64,000 nt of DNA, from positions 3,155,001-3,219,000 of the forward strand of contig NZ_JAPEOR010000002.1 of NCBI RefSeq assembly GCF_026341125.1. Reading direction: 5' to 3'. Source of the stretch: Streptomyces sp. NBC_01142. Lineage in GTDB: Bacteria; Actinomycetota; Actinomycetes; Streptomycetales; Streptomycetaceae. Positions 35,119-43,177 of this stretch are shown piece after piece. The notes under the pieces are model-generated. The model worked only from the letters and a program-made list of their open reading frames with translations, was not told where the DNA came from and did no database searches. The translations under genes and the position numbers were made by a program. The number at the start of each line of letters is the position of its first letter. The stretch's first letter is position 1.

Positions 35119-35134
35119 TGTTTCACGTGGAACA
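35119..35134. promoter_or_regulatory. parS: parS-type ParB-binding site (TGTTTCACGTGGAACA)
   Basis: The 16-mer is the exact reverse complement of TGTTCCACGTGAAACA, which fits the general bacterial parS consensus, and differs by one base from the Streptomyces 14-mer GTTTCACGTGAAAC. The imperfect palindrome extends to GCGATG/CATCGC. It lies 4 bases after the response regulator stop, between convergent genes. Confidence 0.8.
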
Positions 35135-35192
35135 TCGCTCGGTAGCGGGCGGGGCGGAGAGGCGGCACGGAGGAGGGGACGGGCGGGCGGCA

Positions 35193-35225
35193 CGGAGGAG
35201 CGGGCGATGAGCCTCCGCTCCTCCG
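35193..35225. terminator. Terminator between response regulator and azoreductase genes
   Basis: CGGAGGAGCGG (35193-35203) pairs perfectly with CCGCTCCTCCG (35215-35225). It lies between convergent genes and may act in both directions. Confidence 0.55.
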
Positions 35226-35264
35226 CGTTCCGCTCCTCCTCGGCTTGTGGGCCTTCTGGCCTGC

Positions 35265-35876
35265 TCAGGCGGCGAAGCGGGCCGCCAGGGCCTTGCCCTT
35301 CTGGGCGGCCTCGTCGAACGCCTTGGTGCGGGACGCGTCGGCGAGCGGGATCAGCTCGGCCATCTCGGCCTTGGAGTGGGCCAGCGTCAGCTCGGGGACG
35401 ATGAAGTCGACCTCGGCGCCAAGCATTCCGGTCAGCACCTTCTCCAGGTAGTTCTGGACGAACTCGAAGTCCTCGCGCGGCGTGCCCGGGGCGTAAGAGC
35501 CGCCGCGGCTGGCGACGACGGTGATCGGCGTGCCGGCCACCGGCCCGTCCGGGCCTGCGTTGTGACCGACGACGATCACCTGGTCCAGCCAGGCCTTGAG
35601 TGTCGACGGGATCGTGAAGTTGTACATCGGCGCGCCTATCAGGACGGCGTCCGCGGCTTCGAGCTCTGCGGTGAGCTCGGCACGCAGTGCGTCGTCGACG
35701 CCCGCGGAGACGGCGGCCATGTCCAGGTGGGGCAGGGGAGCGGCGGCGAGGTCGCGGTAGACGACCGTGCCCTCCGGGTGCTGCTCCTGCCAGGCCTGGA
35801 CGAAGGCGGCGGTGATGTCGCGGGAGGCCGAACCCTGGGGGAAGACGGCGGAGTCGAGATGCAGCAGCGTGGCCAT
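35265..35876 (-). CDS. FMN-dependent NADH-azoreductase
   Basis: This 203-residue flavodoxin-like protein starts MATLLHLDSAVFPQGSASRD, with the FMN phosphate loop, followed by LIGAPMYNFTIPSTLKAWLDQ and VVASRGGSYAPGTPREDFE, hallmarks of the AzoR/AcpD family. It reduces azo compounds or quinones with NADH through FMN, often in thiol-stress defence. It is divergent from an HxlR-family regulator, a frequent pairing in which the regulator senses electrophiles. Confidence 0.92.
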   Translation of the reverse strand: MATLLHLDSAVFPQGSASRDITAAFVQAWQEQHPEGTVVYRDLAAAPLPHLDMAAVSAGVDDALRAELTAELEAADAVLIGAPMYNFTIPSTLKAWLDQVIVVGHNAGPDGPVAGTPITVVASRGGSYAPGTPREDFEFVQNYLEKVLTGMLGAEVDFIVPELTLAHSKAEMAELIPLADASRTKAFDEAAQKGKALAARFAA

Positions 35877-36000
35877 GGGGTTCTCCAAGTGGGGGCATTG
35901 CGTGACCGAGGTCGCGTAGCTGAAATTCCGTATGCACCTATGAATAGCATAGTCACTTATTTTTTGTAAGTCCCTAGCTTTGGCGCAGTAGTCTTGAGGG
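35877..36000. promoter_or_regulatory. AT-rich divergent promoter/operator of azoreductase and HxlR genes
   Basis: This 124-base gap is unusually AT-rich for the window. ACTTA at 35955-35959 and TAAGT at 35967-35971 form an inverted repeat around a T-run, and AATAGCATAGT lies just before. This is a reasonable site for binding by the adjacent HxlR-type regulator. Confidence 0.5.
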
Positions 36001-36357
36001 ATGGCGGAACACAGCGAAGCGGCGTGCAAGAAGGTCGACGGAGGCATCACGCGCGTCTTCGAGCTGCTCGGCAAGCGCTGGACCGGGCTGATCGTCTCCG
36101 TACTGATGCAGCGCGCGGTGCACTTCGCGGAGCTGCGGAGGGCGATTCCCGGCATCAGCGAGCGCATGCTCTCGGACCGGCTGAGTGAGCTGGGAGCGGC
36201 GGGACTGGTCGTGCGGGAGGTCGACGAAGGACCGCCGCTGCGGGTTGCATACCGGCTGACCGAGGCAGGGGCGGCGATGGAACCCGCGCTCAAGGAGCTG
36301 GCGCTGTGGGCGGAGACCTATCTGGCGAAGGCGGGCGTCGACGAGGGCGGCTGCTGA
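36001..36357 (+). CDS. HxlR-family transcriptional regulator
   Basis: This 118-residue winged-helix protein has the HxlR layout: a Cys near the N-terminus (EAACKKVDGGI), LGKRWTGLIVSVLMQRAVHFAELRRAIPGISERMLSDRLSEL, then a wing RVAYRLTEAGAAM. The Cys10 position matches the redox-sensing Cys of quinone-responsive members. It probably represses the divergent azoreductase and itself. Confidence 0.9.
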   Translation: MAEHSEAACKKVDGGITRVFELLGKRWTGLIVSVLMQRAVHFAELRRAIPGISERMLSDRLSELGAAGLVVREVDEGPPLRVAYRLTEAGAAMEPALKELALWAETYLAKAGVDEGGC

Positions 36358-36359
36358 CG

Positions 36360-36368
36360 TTATCCACA
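36360..36368 (+). promoter_or_regulatory. Single DnaA box upstream of the DUF2252 gene
   Basis: TTATCCACA is a perfect DnaA box in the 95-base intergenic gap. It lies 84 bases ahead of the DUF2252 start codon. Confidence 0.55.
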
Positions 36369-36452
36369 GGGGGAGACGGTTGTCGGCCAGCGGCTGTACG
36401 GTCGTCGGCAGTTGATGTTGATGCTGTACGACGACGGGGGAGGCGGTGCGTC

Positions 36453-37919
36453 ATGGGCGAGGCTGAGGTGGTGCCGGTGGAGCGGCCCGAGTCCGGCGGA
36501 AGCGGGAGCGGTGGGCGCATTCCCGTAGTGCCGGGCTTCGCACGCTGTACGGCTGGTGCGCGCTCCCCCAAGGACGAGGGGAAGGCGCTGCGCGACCGGG
36601 TGCCCCGGTCTTCGCACGACTCGCTGGTGCTGGCGGTGGCCCGGCCCGACGCGGTCCAGGCCGTCGAGGAGTCGAGCCGCGGACGGGTGCCCGAGCTGAC
36701 GCCGATACGGGTGGGCCGGATGGCCGCCACGCCCTTCGCCTTTCTGCGCGGCGCCGCCGGATTGATGGCCCACGACCTGGTGGGCACGCCGGTCACCGGG
36801 GTGAGCGCACAGATCTGCGGTGATGCGCACGCGGCGAACTTCGGGCTGTACGGCGATGCGCGCGGTCGCCTCGTCATGGATCTGAACGACTTCGACGAAA
36901 CCGTCGTCGGCCCGTGGGAGTGGGACGTCAAGCGGCTCGCGGTCTCGCTGGTGCTGGCGGGACGAGTCGTGGGTGCCGACGAAACCGTCTGCCGGGCGGC
37001 CGCGTTCGACGCCATGGGCGCCTACCGGCGCACCATGCGGCTACTGGCGAAGCAGTCGGCGTTGGACGCGTGGAACGCCATCGCCGACGAGGAGCTCGTT
37101 TCCCACGCGGACGCGCGCGATCTGCTCGGCACGCTGGAGCGGGTGTCGGCGAAGGCCCGCAACAACACCAGTGCGCGCTTCGCCGCCAAGGCGACGGAGC
37201 CCGTGTCCGATGACGGCTCCACGGGCGGCGCAGGGGGGCGACGCTTCGTGGACGCGCCGCCGGTGCTGCGGCGGGTGCCGGATGCGGAGGCGGCGGCTGT
37301 CGCCGCCTCGCTCGGGGAGTATCTGCGCACGGTGTCGGAGGACCGGCTGCCGCTGCTCGCGCGGCACACGATCGAGGATGTGGCGTTCCGGGTGGTGGGG
37401 ACCGGGAGCGTCGGGACCCGGTCGTATGTGGTGCTGCTGCTCGACCACCGGGGCGCTGCGCTGGTGCTCCAGGTGAAGGAGGCGCGGGCCTCGGCGTTGC
37501 TGCCGTATCTCGCGGCTGCCGGATTCCGGGTGCCGGAGGTGGAGCACGAGGGCCGCCGGGTGGTGTTCGGCCAGAAGCGGATGCAGGTGGTCAGTGACAT
37601 TCTGCTGGGCTGGACGACGGTCGAGGGACGGCCTTTCCAGGTGCGGCAGTTCAGGAACCGCAAGGGCAGTGTGGATCCGGTCGCGCTCGAGCCCGACCAG
37701 CTCGACGACTACGGGCGGATGACCGGCGCGCTGCTGGCCAGGGCGCATGCGCACAGCGTGGACCCTCGGCTGCTCGCCGGATACTGCGGCAAGAGCGAGG
37801 AGCTGGACGAGGCGGTGGCGAGCTTCGCCATGACGTATGCGGACCGTACGGAAGCGGACCACACGGAGTTGCTTTCGGCGATCAAGAACGGGCGGATAGC
37901 CGCTGAGCTGGGGGTGTGA
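36453..37919 (+). CDS. DUF2252 family protein
   Basis: This protein of about 488 residues starts at ATG 36453 after GGGGGAGGCGG. Motifs typical of DUF2252 are VGRMAATPFAFLRGAAGLMAHDL, ICGDAHAANFGLYG, MDLNDFDETVVGPWEWDVKRL and LLARAHAHSVDP. The GDAHAANFG and DLNDFDE segments recall the catalytic loop and metal site of protein-kinase-like (aminoglycoside phosphotransferase) folds. No substrate is known. It stands alone between HxlR and the J-domain gene. Confidence 0.88.
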   Translation: MGEAEVVPVERPESGGSGSGGRIPVVPGFARCTAGARSPKDEGKALRDRVPRSSHDSLVLAVARPDAVQAVEESSRGRVPELTPIRVGRMAATPFAFLRGAAGLMAHDLVGTPVTGVSAQICGDAHAANFGLYGDARGRLVMDLNDFDETVVGPWEWDVKRLAVSLVLAGRVVGADETVCRAAAFDAMGAYRRTMRLLAKQSALDAWNAIADEELVSHADARDLLGTLERVSAKARNNTSARFAAKATEPVSDDGSTGGAGGRRFVDAPPVLRRVPDAEAAAVAASLGEYLRTVSEDRLPLLARHTIEDVAFRVVGTGSVGTRSYVVLLLDHRGAALVLQVKEARASALLPYLAAAGFRVPEVEHEGRRVVFGQKRMQVVSDILLGWTTVEGRPFQVRQFRNRKGSVDPVALEPDQLDDYGRMTGALLARAHAHSVDPRLLAGYCGKSEELDEAVASFAMTYADRTEADHTELLSAIKNGRIAAELGV

Positions 37920-37952
37920 CGGGGTGCTTCCCCACGCCCGTAGGCTGGTCGG

Positions 37953-38798
37953 GTGACCCAGGATACAGCCGGGGGCCCGACGACCCGGAACGACGAAGAG
38001 CAGGACGAGCAGCCGCAGCACGACGCCAGGCCCGGGGCCCGGCTCGAGAAGGCGGTGCGCGCGGCCGAGCAGGCGCTGATCGAGTTCGAGATCGCGCTGG
38101 AGACGTTCCGGGTGGAGGTGGAGAACTTCTCCCGGCTGCATCACCAGAGACTCGGCCCGATGTACGCGCGACTGGACGAGCTGGATGCCCAGATCGCCGA
38201 GGCCCGGGCCACCCGTAGCGGTGACCCGGAGGACCTGTGCAAGGCGCAGGAGGCGCGGGCCATGGTGATGCCGATGCCCGGCGTCGACGAGTTGTTCCAC
38301 GACTGGATGGACTCCGACGGCCTGTCCCCCGAGGCCGCCGCGATGCTCAGCAACCAGCCCGTCAGGGCGCCGAAGCGGGTGCGTCCGAGTGAAGAGGCGC
38401 GCAAGCTCTACCGAGAGCTGGCCCGCAAGGCGCATCCGGACCTGGCCCAGGACGAGACCGAGCGGGCACGGCGCGACGAGTTCATCACGCGGGTGAACGC
38501 CGCATACGGGCTCGGGGACACGAAGATGCTGCGGGAGCTGGCCGAGGAGTGGGCTGCCGGACCGGTTCCTCCTGAGCAGCGGCTCAGCGAGAACGAAGAG
38601 CTCTACGCCCGGCTCGAGTGGCTGTCGCAGCGTAAGGAACTGCTGACCGTGGTCGCCAAGGAGCTGGAGGAGAGTGCGATCGGAGCGATGCTGCGGATGG
38701 CGCCCGATGACCCTGACCGGCTGCTGGAGGAGATTGCCGAGCAGTTGCTGGCCCAGGTCGCCGAGCGTGAGACGGAACTGTCCGGACTGGTGCAGTAG
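37953..38798 (+). CDS. J-domain protein with coiled-coil flanks
   Basis: This 281-residue protein starts at a GTG. Residues 145-195 (EEARKLYRELARKAHPDLAQ... then EFITRVNAAYGLGD) form a J-domain with HPD at 161-163, the motif that stimulates DnaK ATPase. The N-terminal 100 residues (LEKAVRAAEQALIEFEIALE...LDELDAQIAEARATRS) and the C-terminal 80 are predicted coiled coil. There is no zinc-finger or substrate-binding domain of DnaJ, so it is a type III J-protein with an unknown client. Confidence 0.82.
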   Translation: MTQDTAGGPTTRNDEEQDEQPQHDARPGARLEKAVRAAEQALIEFEIALETFRVEVENFSRLHHQRLGPMYARLDELDAQIAEARATRSGDPEDLCKAQEARAMVMPMPGVDELFHDWMDSDGLSPEAAAMLSNQPVRAPKRVRPSEEARKLYRELARKAHPDLAQDETERARRDEFITRVNAAYGLGDTKMLRELAEEWAAGPVPPEQRLSENEELYARLEWLSQRKELLTVVAKELEESAIGAMLRMAPDDPDRLLEEIAEQLLAQVAERETELSGLVQ

Positions 38799-38880
38799 GT
38801 TTCTGAGGTTCCTCGGGGCAGTCAGGTTCGTCAGGAATCCCGAGTAGCCGGCGATGTACGTACGAGAGAAGGCATGACCC

Positions 38881-39225
38881 ATGAATTTCGCCCCGCTGCC
38901 CTCGGTGGAAGCCGCGGCGGTACCGTCCGACGGCCTCGTGCTGGACGTCCGGGAGGACAACGAGTGGGCGGCCGGTCATGTCGAGGGTGCGCTGCACGTC
39001 CCGATGAGCGACTTCGTGGCCCGTTTCGGTGAGGTGACCGAGGCGCTGGCCGACGGAGGCCGGGCCTATGTGATGTGCCGGGTCGGCGGCCGGTCCGCGC
39101 AGGTCACCCAGTATCTGGTGCAGCAGGGCATCGACGCCGTGAACATCGACGGCGGCATGCTTGCCTGGGACGGCGCCGGGCGTGCGATGGTCACCGAGAC
39201 CGGCAGCCCCGCTTTCGTCCTGTGA
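38881..39225 (+). CDS. Rhodanese-like domain protein
   Basis: This 114-residue single-domain rhodanese has LDVREDNEWAAGHVEGALHVP and an active-site Cys66 in VMCRVGGRSA. Such proteins carry sulfur as a persulfide or act as small thiosulfate or polysulfide sulfurtransferases. ATG 38881 follows AGAGAAGGC. It is convergent to the acyl-CoA dehydrogenase. Confidence 0.9.
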   Translation: MNFAPLPSVEAAAVPSDGLVLDVREDNEWAAGHVEGALHVPMSDFVARFGEVTEALADGGRAYVMCRVGGRSAQVTQYLVQQGIDAVNIDGGMLAWDGAGRAMVTETGSPAFVL

Positions 39226-39237
39226 GCAGTTGAGCCG

Positions 39238-40407
39238 CTAGCCGAGGGGATGGGCGGCCAGCAGGTCGCCCAGGGCCTCCTCGTGGGCCGCGGCCGGGCC
39301 GAGCGAGAGCTCGAGCTGCTTGGCCCACGCGTGGTAGCGGTGCAGCGGGTAGTCGGTGTCCGCGCCGAAGCCACCGTGCAGATGCTGCGCGGTCTGGACG
39401 ACGCGGCGTACACCTTCCGAGGCCCAGATCTTCGCCACCGCGATATCGCCGGCCACGGGCAGTGGACCTCCGACACCCGCGACCTCCGGCGACGGGGACA
39501 GCCGCCAGGCTGCCTGCCAGAGAGTGGCTTCCATCGCGCGAAGATCGATGTAGCGGTCGGCGGCCTGGACGGCGACGGCCTGGAAGGTCGCCACCGGGAA
39601 GCCGAACTGCTCGCGTTTGCCCGTGTAGTCGCTCGTCATGGAGAGCACACGCTCGCCGAGCCCGAGCGCGAGCGCGCAGGTCCCGGTGGCCAGAAGCTGG
39701 CGCAGCCACTCCCAGGCGCCCTCGGCGTCGATCACCTCGCGGCTGTCGATCCGCACGGAATCCAGGCCGACTTCGGCAAAGCGCTCGCCGCTCGTGGAGA
39801 TCTGCTCGGCGAGGGCAAGACCTTGATGGTCCCGGGGGACAAGAGCGAACACGGCACGGCCCTCCCCGGTGTGCGCCGGCACGGCGATAAGGTCCGCGGA
39901 CTGGGCCCAGGGCACGCCCGTCTGCACGCCGTCGAGAATCCAGCAGTCCCCCTCCCCACCCCCGTGCTCGGTGTCTCGGCGCGCGGTGACGGCAAGTTCG
40001 GCCGGGTCGTGGCCGGTGCGACCGTTGGCCCCGATGGTGAGCGTCAGTTCACCGCGGCCGATCCGGGGGAGGAGCTCGGCGCTCAACCCATCGCTGCCGT
40101 ATCGCTCCACGGCCATGGCGACCGCGCTCGTCTCCAGCAGTGGCACCCGCGCCAGCACCTTCGCGGACTCGCGCAGCACCAGGCAGAGGGCGATGGGGTC
40201 GAGGCCGGCACCGCCGTGCTCGGGTGACAGAACCAGGCTCAGCAGATCGGCGTCCGCGAGCCTGGCCCACAGCGGCCGGTCGAATCCCTCGGCCACCGCG
40301 CCGGGGGTGAGCGCGGGGCTCGGCACTCCGTCGGGTGCGACGCCCGAGAAGATTGCCTTCGCGGCCTCGACGGCCGCCTGCTGCTCCTCGGTGAAGGTGA
40401 AGTCCAC
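39238..40407 (-). CDS. Acyl-CoA dehydrogenase family protein
   Basis: This protein of about 389 residues starts at GTG 40407 after GGAGGACAGG (VDFTFTEEQQAAVEAAKAIF). The N-terminal helical domain (LLSLVLSPEHGGAGLDPIALCLVLRE), middle beta domain and C-terminal helices (YTGKREQFGFPVATFQAVAVQAADRYIDLRAME; HLHGGFGADTDYPLHRY) match FadE-type flavoproteins. The usual Glu in the catalytic loop is not obvious, so it may be a diverged member acting on sterol or unusual acyl-CoAs as in actinobacterial FadE heterotetramers. It ends 13 bases from the rhodanese stop. Confidence 0.88.
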   Translation of the reverse strand: MDFTFTEEQQAAVEAAKAIFSGVAPDGVPSPALTPGAVAEGFDRPLWARLADADLLSLVLSPEHGGAGLDPIALCLVLRESAKVLARVPLLETSAVAMAVERYGSDGLSAELLPRIGRGELTLTIGANGRTGHDPAELAVTARRDTEHGGGEGDCWILDGVQTGVPWAQSADLIAVPAHTGEGRAVFALVPRDHQGLALAEQISTSGERFAEVGLDSVRIDSREVIDAEGAWEWLRQLLATGTCALALGLGERVLSMTSDYTGKREQFGFPVATFQAVAVQAADRYIDLRAMEATLWQAAWRLSPSPEVAGVGGPLPVAGDIAVAKIWASEGVRRVVQTAQHLHGGFGADTDYPLHRYHAWAKQLELSLGPAAAHEEALGDLLAAHPLG

Positions 40408-40451
40408 AGCCCTGTCCTCCCACACGCACCGGCTCTGCCTCAATCCGTATC

Positions 40452-40480
40452 TGACGGACCGTCAAGATAGAACATGTTCT
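40452..40480. promoter_or_regulatory. Two palindromic operators upstream of the acyl-CoA dehydrogenase gene
   Basis: TGACGGACCGTCA (40452-40464) and AGAACATGTTCT (40469-40480) are perfect palindromes 4 bases apart, 45-73 bases upstream of the GTG start. TGACGG-type palindromes are typical TetR-family operators at actinobacterial fatty-acid genes. The binding regulators are not identified. Confidence 0.5.
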
Positions 40481-40539
40481 TGAAAAAGAACACAGTCTGC
40501 GCGGAGAGGAAGGGGGTGGGGGCGCACTCTCCCCGGTCG

Positions 40540-41595
40540 TCAGCGGTCGAAGTCCAACTCCACTTCCGCTGTGGCCGGATGGGACTGACAGGCCAGCACA
40601 TAGCCCGCCTCGGTCTCCTCCGGCTCCAGCGCGAAATTGCGGTCCATACGCACCTCGCCGGAGACCAGGAACGCCCTGCAGGTGCCGCACACGCCGCCCT
40701 TGCACGCGTACGGCGCGTCGGAGCGGCTCCGCAGCACCGTCTCCAGCAGCGATTCCCCTTCCTGCACCGGCCACTTGCCGGACCGACCGTCAAGAGTCGC
40801 GGTGAGGGAGGCATGGGCCGGTGCGGTCACCTGCGCGGGGCCGGGCGCCGAACCGTCGTCTACATGGAAGATCTCCTGGTGGATACGGCTCCGGTCCACC
40901 CCCAGCCCATGCAGCGCCCGCTCGGCGCCCTGCACCAGGCCGAAGGGGCCACAGAGGAACCAGCCGTCCACATCCGCCACCGGAAGCAGGGCCGGCAGCA
41001 GTCCGGCAAGCCGCTCCTGGTCCAGCCGTCCGGACGGCAGGCCCGACTGCTGTTCCTCCCGGGAAAGCGCGGTGACCAGCTGGAAGCGGTCCGGGAAGCG
41101 GTCCTTGAGATCGGCGACCTCGTCAAGGAACATTGTCGAGGCCGCGGTGCGGTCGCTTCGTATCAGACAGAACCGGGCCTCCGGCTCTCGCGCCAGCAGC
41201 GTTGCCGCCATGGACAGCACGGGGGTGATGCCGCTTCCGCCGACGATCGCCGCGAAGTACCCGGGACGCGGCGCAAGAAGGAACCGGCCCATGGGAGGCA
41301 TCACCTCGACGGTGTCGCCGACGGAGAGCTCTTTGAGCGCGAACGTGGAGAACTCGCCGCCGTCGACCAGCCTGATGCCCACGCGCAGCACAGGATCCTT
41401 CTCGGTCGGGGAGGCCGGGGTGCAGATCGAGTAGGTGCGGCGGATCTCCTCGCCCCCCACGAGTCGGCGCAGGGCCAGGTGCTGGCCGGGGGTGTGGCGA
41501 AAGGTCTCGCGCAGCTCGGGCGGCACCTGGAAGGTGACGGCCACCGAGTCGTCCGTGAGCTGCTCGACCCTGCTCACCCGGAGCGGATGGAACAT
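40540..41595 (-). CDS. paaE: Phenylacetyl-CoA epoxidase reductase PaaE
   Basis: This 351-residue protein has an FAD-binding domain (RRTYSICTP), an NAD domain (IVGGSGITPVLSM, WFLCGPFGLVQGAE) and a C-terminal plant-type 2Fe-2S domain with CKGGVCGTC and a distal Cys (ACQSHP). It passes electrons from NADPH to the PaaA di-iron centre. Its ATG directly follows the paaD stop. It is last in paaABCDE. Confidence 0.94.
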   Translation of the reverse strand: MFHPLRVSRVEQLTDDSVAVTFQVPPELRETFRHTPGQHLALRRLVGGEEIRRTYSICTPASPTEKDPVLRVGIRLVDGGEFSTFALKELSVGDTVEVMPPMGRFLLAPRPGYFAAIVGGSGITPVLSMAATLLAREPEARFCLIRSDRTAASTMFLDEVADLKDRFPDRFQLVTALSREEQQSGLPSGRLDQERLAGLLPALLPVADVDGWFLCGPFGLVQGAERALHGLGVDRSRIHQEIFHVDDGSAPGPAQVTAPAHASLTATLDGRSGKWPVQEGESLLETVLRSRSDAPYACKGGVCGTCRAFLVSGEVRMDRNFALEPEETEAGYVLACQSHPATAEVELDFDR

Positions 41596-42180
41596 CTACA
41601 ACTCCTTGAAGTGGTCGAAGGGTTCGCGGCAGGAGACACAGCGGCGCAGGGCCTTGCAGGCGGTGGACGAGAACCTGCTCAGCAGCTCGGTGTCGGTCGA
41701 GCCGCAGTGCGGGCAGCGCACGGAGAGCGTGAGCGGCACCGTCCCCTGGTCGGAGTGCGGTCGGGGCGGGGCTATCCCGAACTCGGCGAGCTTGCGCCGT
41801 CCTTCCGCGCTGATGTCGTCCGTCGACCAGGCCGGGGAGAGGACCCTGACGACCGAGACGTCCGGTATGCCGTGGTCGTGCAGCACCTGCTCGATATCCG
41901 AGGTCATGGCCTCGATCGCCGGGCAGCCTGTGTATGTGGGGGTCAGCTCAACCTCGACCCTGCCGGGCCCGAGCACCTGTACTCCGCGGAGCACACCGAG
42001 CTCCTCCAGCGTCAGGACCGGCAGCTCCGGGTCGGGCACAGAGCCGGCGAGCCTGCGCAGTTCCGCCTCGAGCCGCGTCTCGGCCTCGTGCCGGGTCGGG
42101 GAGGCGTGCCGCGTCCCGGGCTCGGCAACGGTCGTGTCAGCCGGGCTGCCAGCGACATCCGTCAGGTCGGTGGTCACCAT
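41596..42180 (-). CDS. paaD: Phenylacetyl-CoA epoxidase assembly factor PaaD
   Basis: This protein of about 194 residues starts at ATG 42180 (MVTTDLTDVAG). It has a MIP18/DUF59 domain (AGSVPDPELPVLTLEELGVL, TPTYTGCPAI) and a C-terminal zinc-like motif (CPHCGSTDTE... CVSCREPFDHFKEL). It is thought to help assemble the iron centre of the Paa epoxidase. It overlaps the paaC stop. Confidence 0.92.
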   Translation of the reverse strand: MVTTDLTDVAGSPADTTVAEPGTRHASPTRHEAETRLEAELRRLAGSVPDPELPVLTLEELGVLRGVQVLGPGRVEVELTPTYTGCPAIEAMTSDIEQVLHDHGIPDVSVVRVLSPAWSTDDISAEGRRKLAEFGIAPPRPHSDQGTVPLTLSVRCPHCGSTDTELLSRFSSTACKALRRCVSCREPFDHFKEL

Positions 42181-42890
42181 GACGCCCCCGGGTGGCTGCG
42201 GTGCAGATGCTGCATCTCGGCCAGCATCCGCCCGAACGACTCGGTGTGCAGGCCCTGCCGCCCCGCCCCCGCCGACCATCCACCGGACCGCGGGCCTCCG
42301 GGCACGGTCAGCGTCGCCCGCTCCAGCACGGTGGTGACGGTCTCCAGCCAGCCGCTCTGCAGCGCCTGCCAGTCGATGTCCACTCCTTCGACAGGCTGGA
42401 ACATTTCGCCGGTGAACCGCCACAGCGCGTCGCAGGCCCGCTGCATCCGCTCGTGGCTCTCGGCAGTGCCGTCGCCGAGCCGCATGGTCCAGTGCTCGGC
42501 GTGGTCCTGGTGGTACGCGACTTCCTTGACGGCCTTGGCCGCGAGCCCGGCGAACTCGGTGTCGCCTACCGCCAGCCGGCTGTACAGCAGCCGCTGATAG
42601 ACGGAGAAGTACAGCTGGCGGGCGATGGTGTGTGCGAAGTCGCCGTTCTCCTGCTCGACCAGCTGGAGATTGCGGAAGGCGCGCTCCTCGCGCAGATACG
42701 CCAGCTCGTCCTCGTCGCCGACGAGGGAGAGCAGCACCCGCGCCTGACCCAGCAGGTCCAGCGCGATGTTGGCGAGTGCGACCTCCTCCTCCAGCACGGG
42801 CGCATGGCCCGCCCACTCCCCCAGCCGGTGCGAGAGCACGAGCGCGTCGTCGCCGAGGGCGAGTGCCGCGGCATTGGCTGTCGTGGTCAC
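42174..42890 (-). CDS. paaC: Phenylacetyl-CoA epoxidase structural subunit PaaC
   Basis: This protein of about 238 residues starts at GTG 42890, overlapping the paaB stop. The ferritin-like helical sequence (LGDDALVLSHRLGEWAGHAPVLEEEVALANIALDLLGQAR, YFSVYQRLLYSRL, EVAYHQDHAEHWTMRLGDGT) is that of PaaC, the non-catalytic partner of PaaA. It stabilises the heterodimer that binds phenylacetyl-CoA. Confidence 0.93.
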   Translation of the reverse strand: MTTTANAAALALGDDALVLSHRLGEWAGHAPVLEEEVALANIALDLLGQARVLLSLVGDEDELAYLREERAFRNLQLVEQENGDFAHTIARQLYFSVYQRLLYSRLAVGDTEFAGLAAKAVKEVAYHQDHAEHWTMRLGDGTAESHERMQRACDALWRFTGEMFQPVEGVDIDWQALQSGWLETVTTVLERATLTVPGGPRSGGWSAGAGRQGLHTESFGRMLAEMQHLHRSHPGASW

Positions 42891-43177
42891 AGGTGCTTCA
42901 CCCCTTCCGGGATCTCGTAGAAGGTCGGGTGCCGGTAGGGCTTGTCGCCGGCCGGCTCGAAGAACGAGTCCTTCTCGTCGGGCGAGGACGCCGTGATCGC
43001 TGTGGAGGGCACCACCCAGATCGAGACGCCTTCGTTCCGCCGGGTGTAGAGATCCCGGGCGTTCCGCAGGGCCATCTCGGCGTCCGGGGCGTGGAGACTT
43101 CCCGCGTGGGTGTGCGACAGACCACGGCGCGAGCGCACGAAGACCTCCCACAGCGGCCAGTCGGTCGAACTGCTCAT
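42887..43177 (-). CDS. paaB: Phenylacetyl-CoA epoxidase subunit PaaB
   Basis: This 96-residue protein starts at ATG 43177 ([20 protein letters not shown]). [24 protein letters not shown] and the [14 protein letters not shown] tail are diagnostic of PaaB, the small subunit that bridges PaaAC dimers. It overlaps both paaA and paaC. Confidence 0.94.
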   Translation of the reverse strand: MSSSTDWPLWEVFVRSRRGLSHTHAGSLHAPDAEMALRNARDLYTRRNEGVSIWVVPSTAITASSPDEKDSFFEPAGDKPYRHPTFYEIPEGVKHL

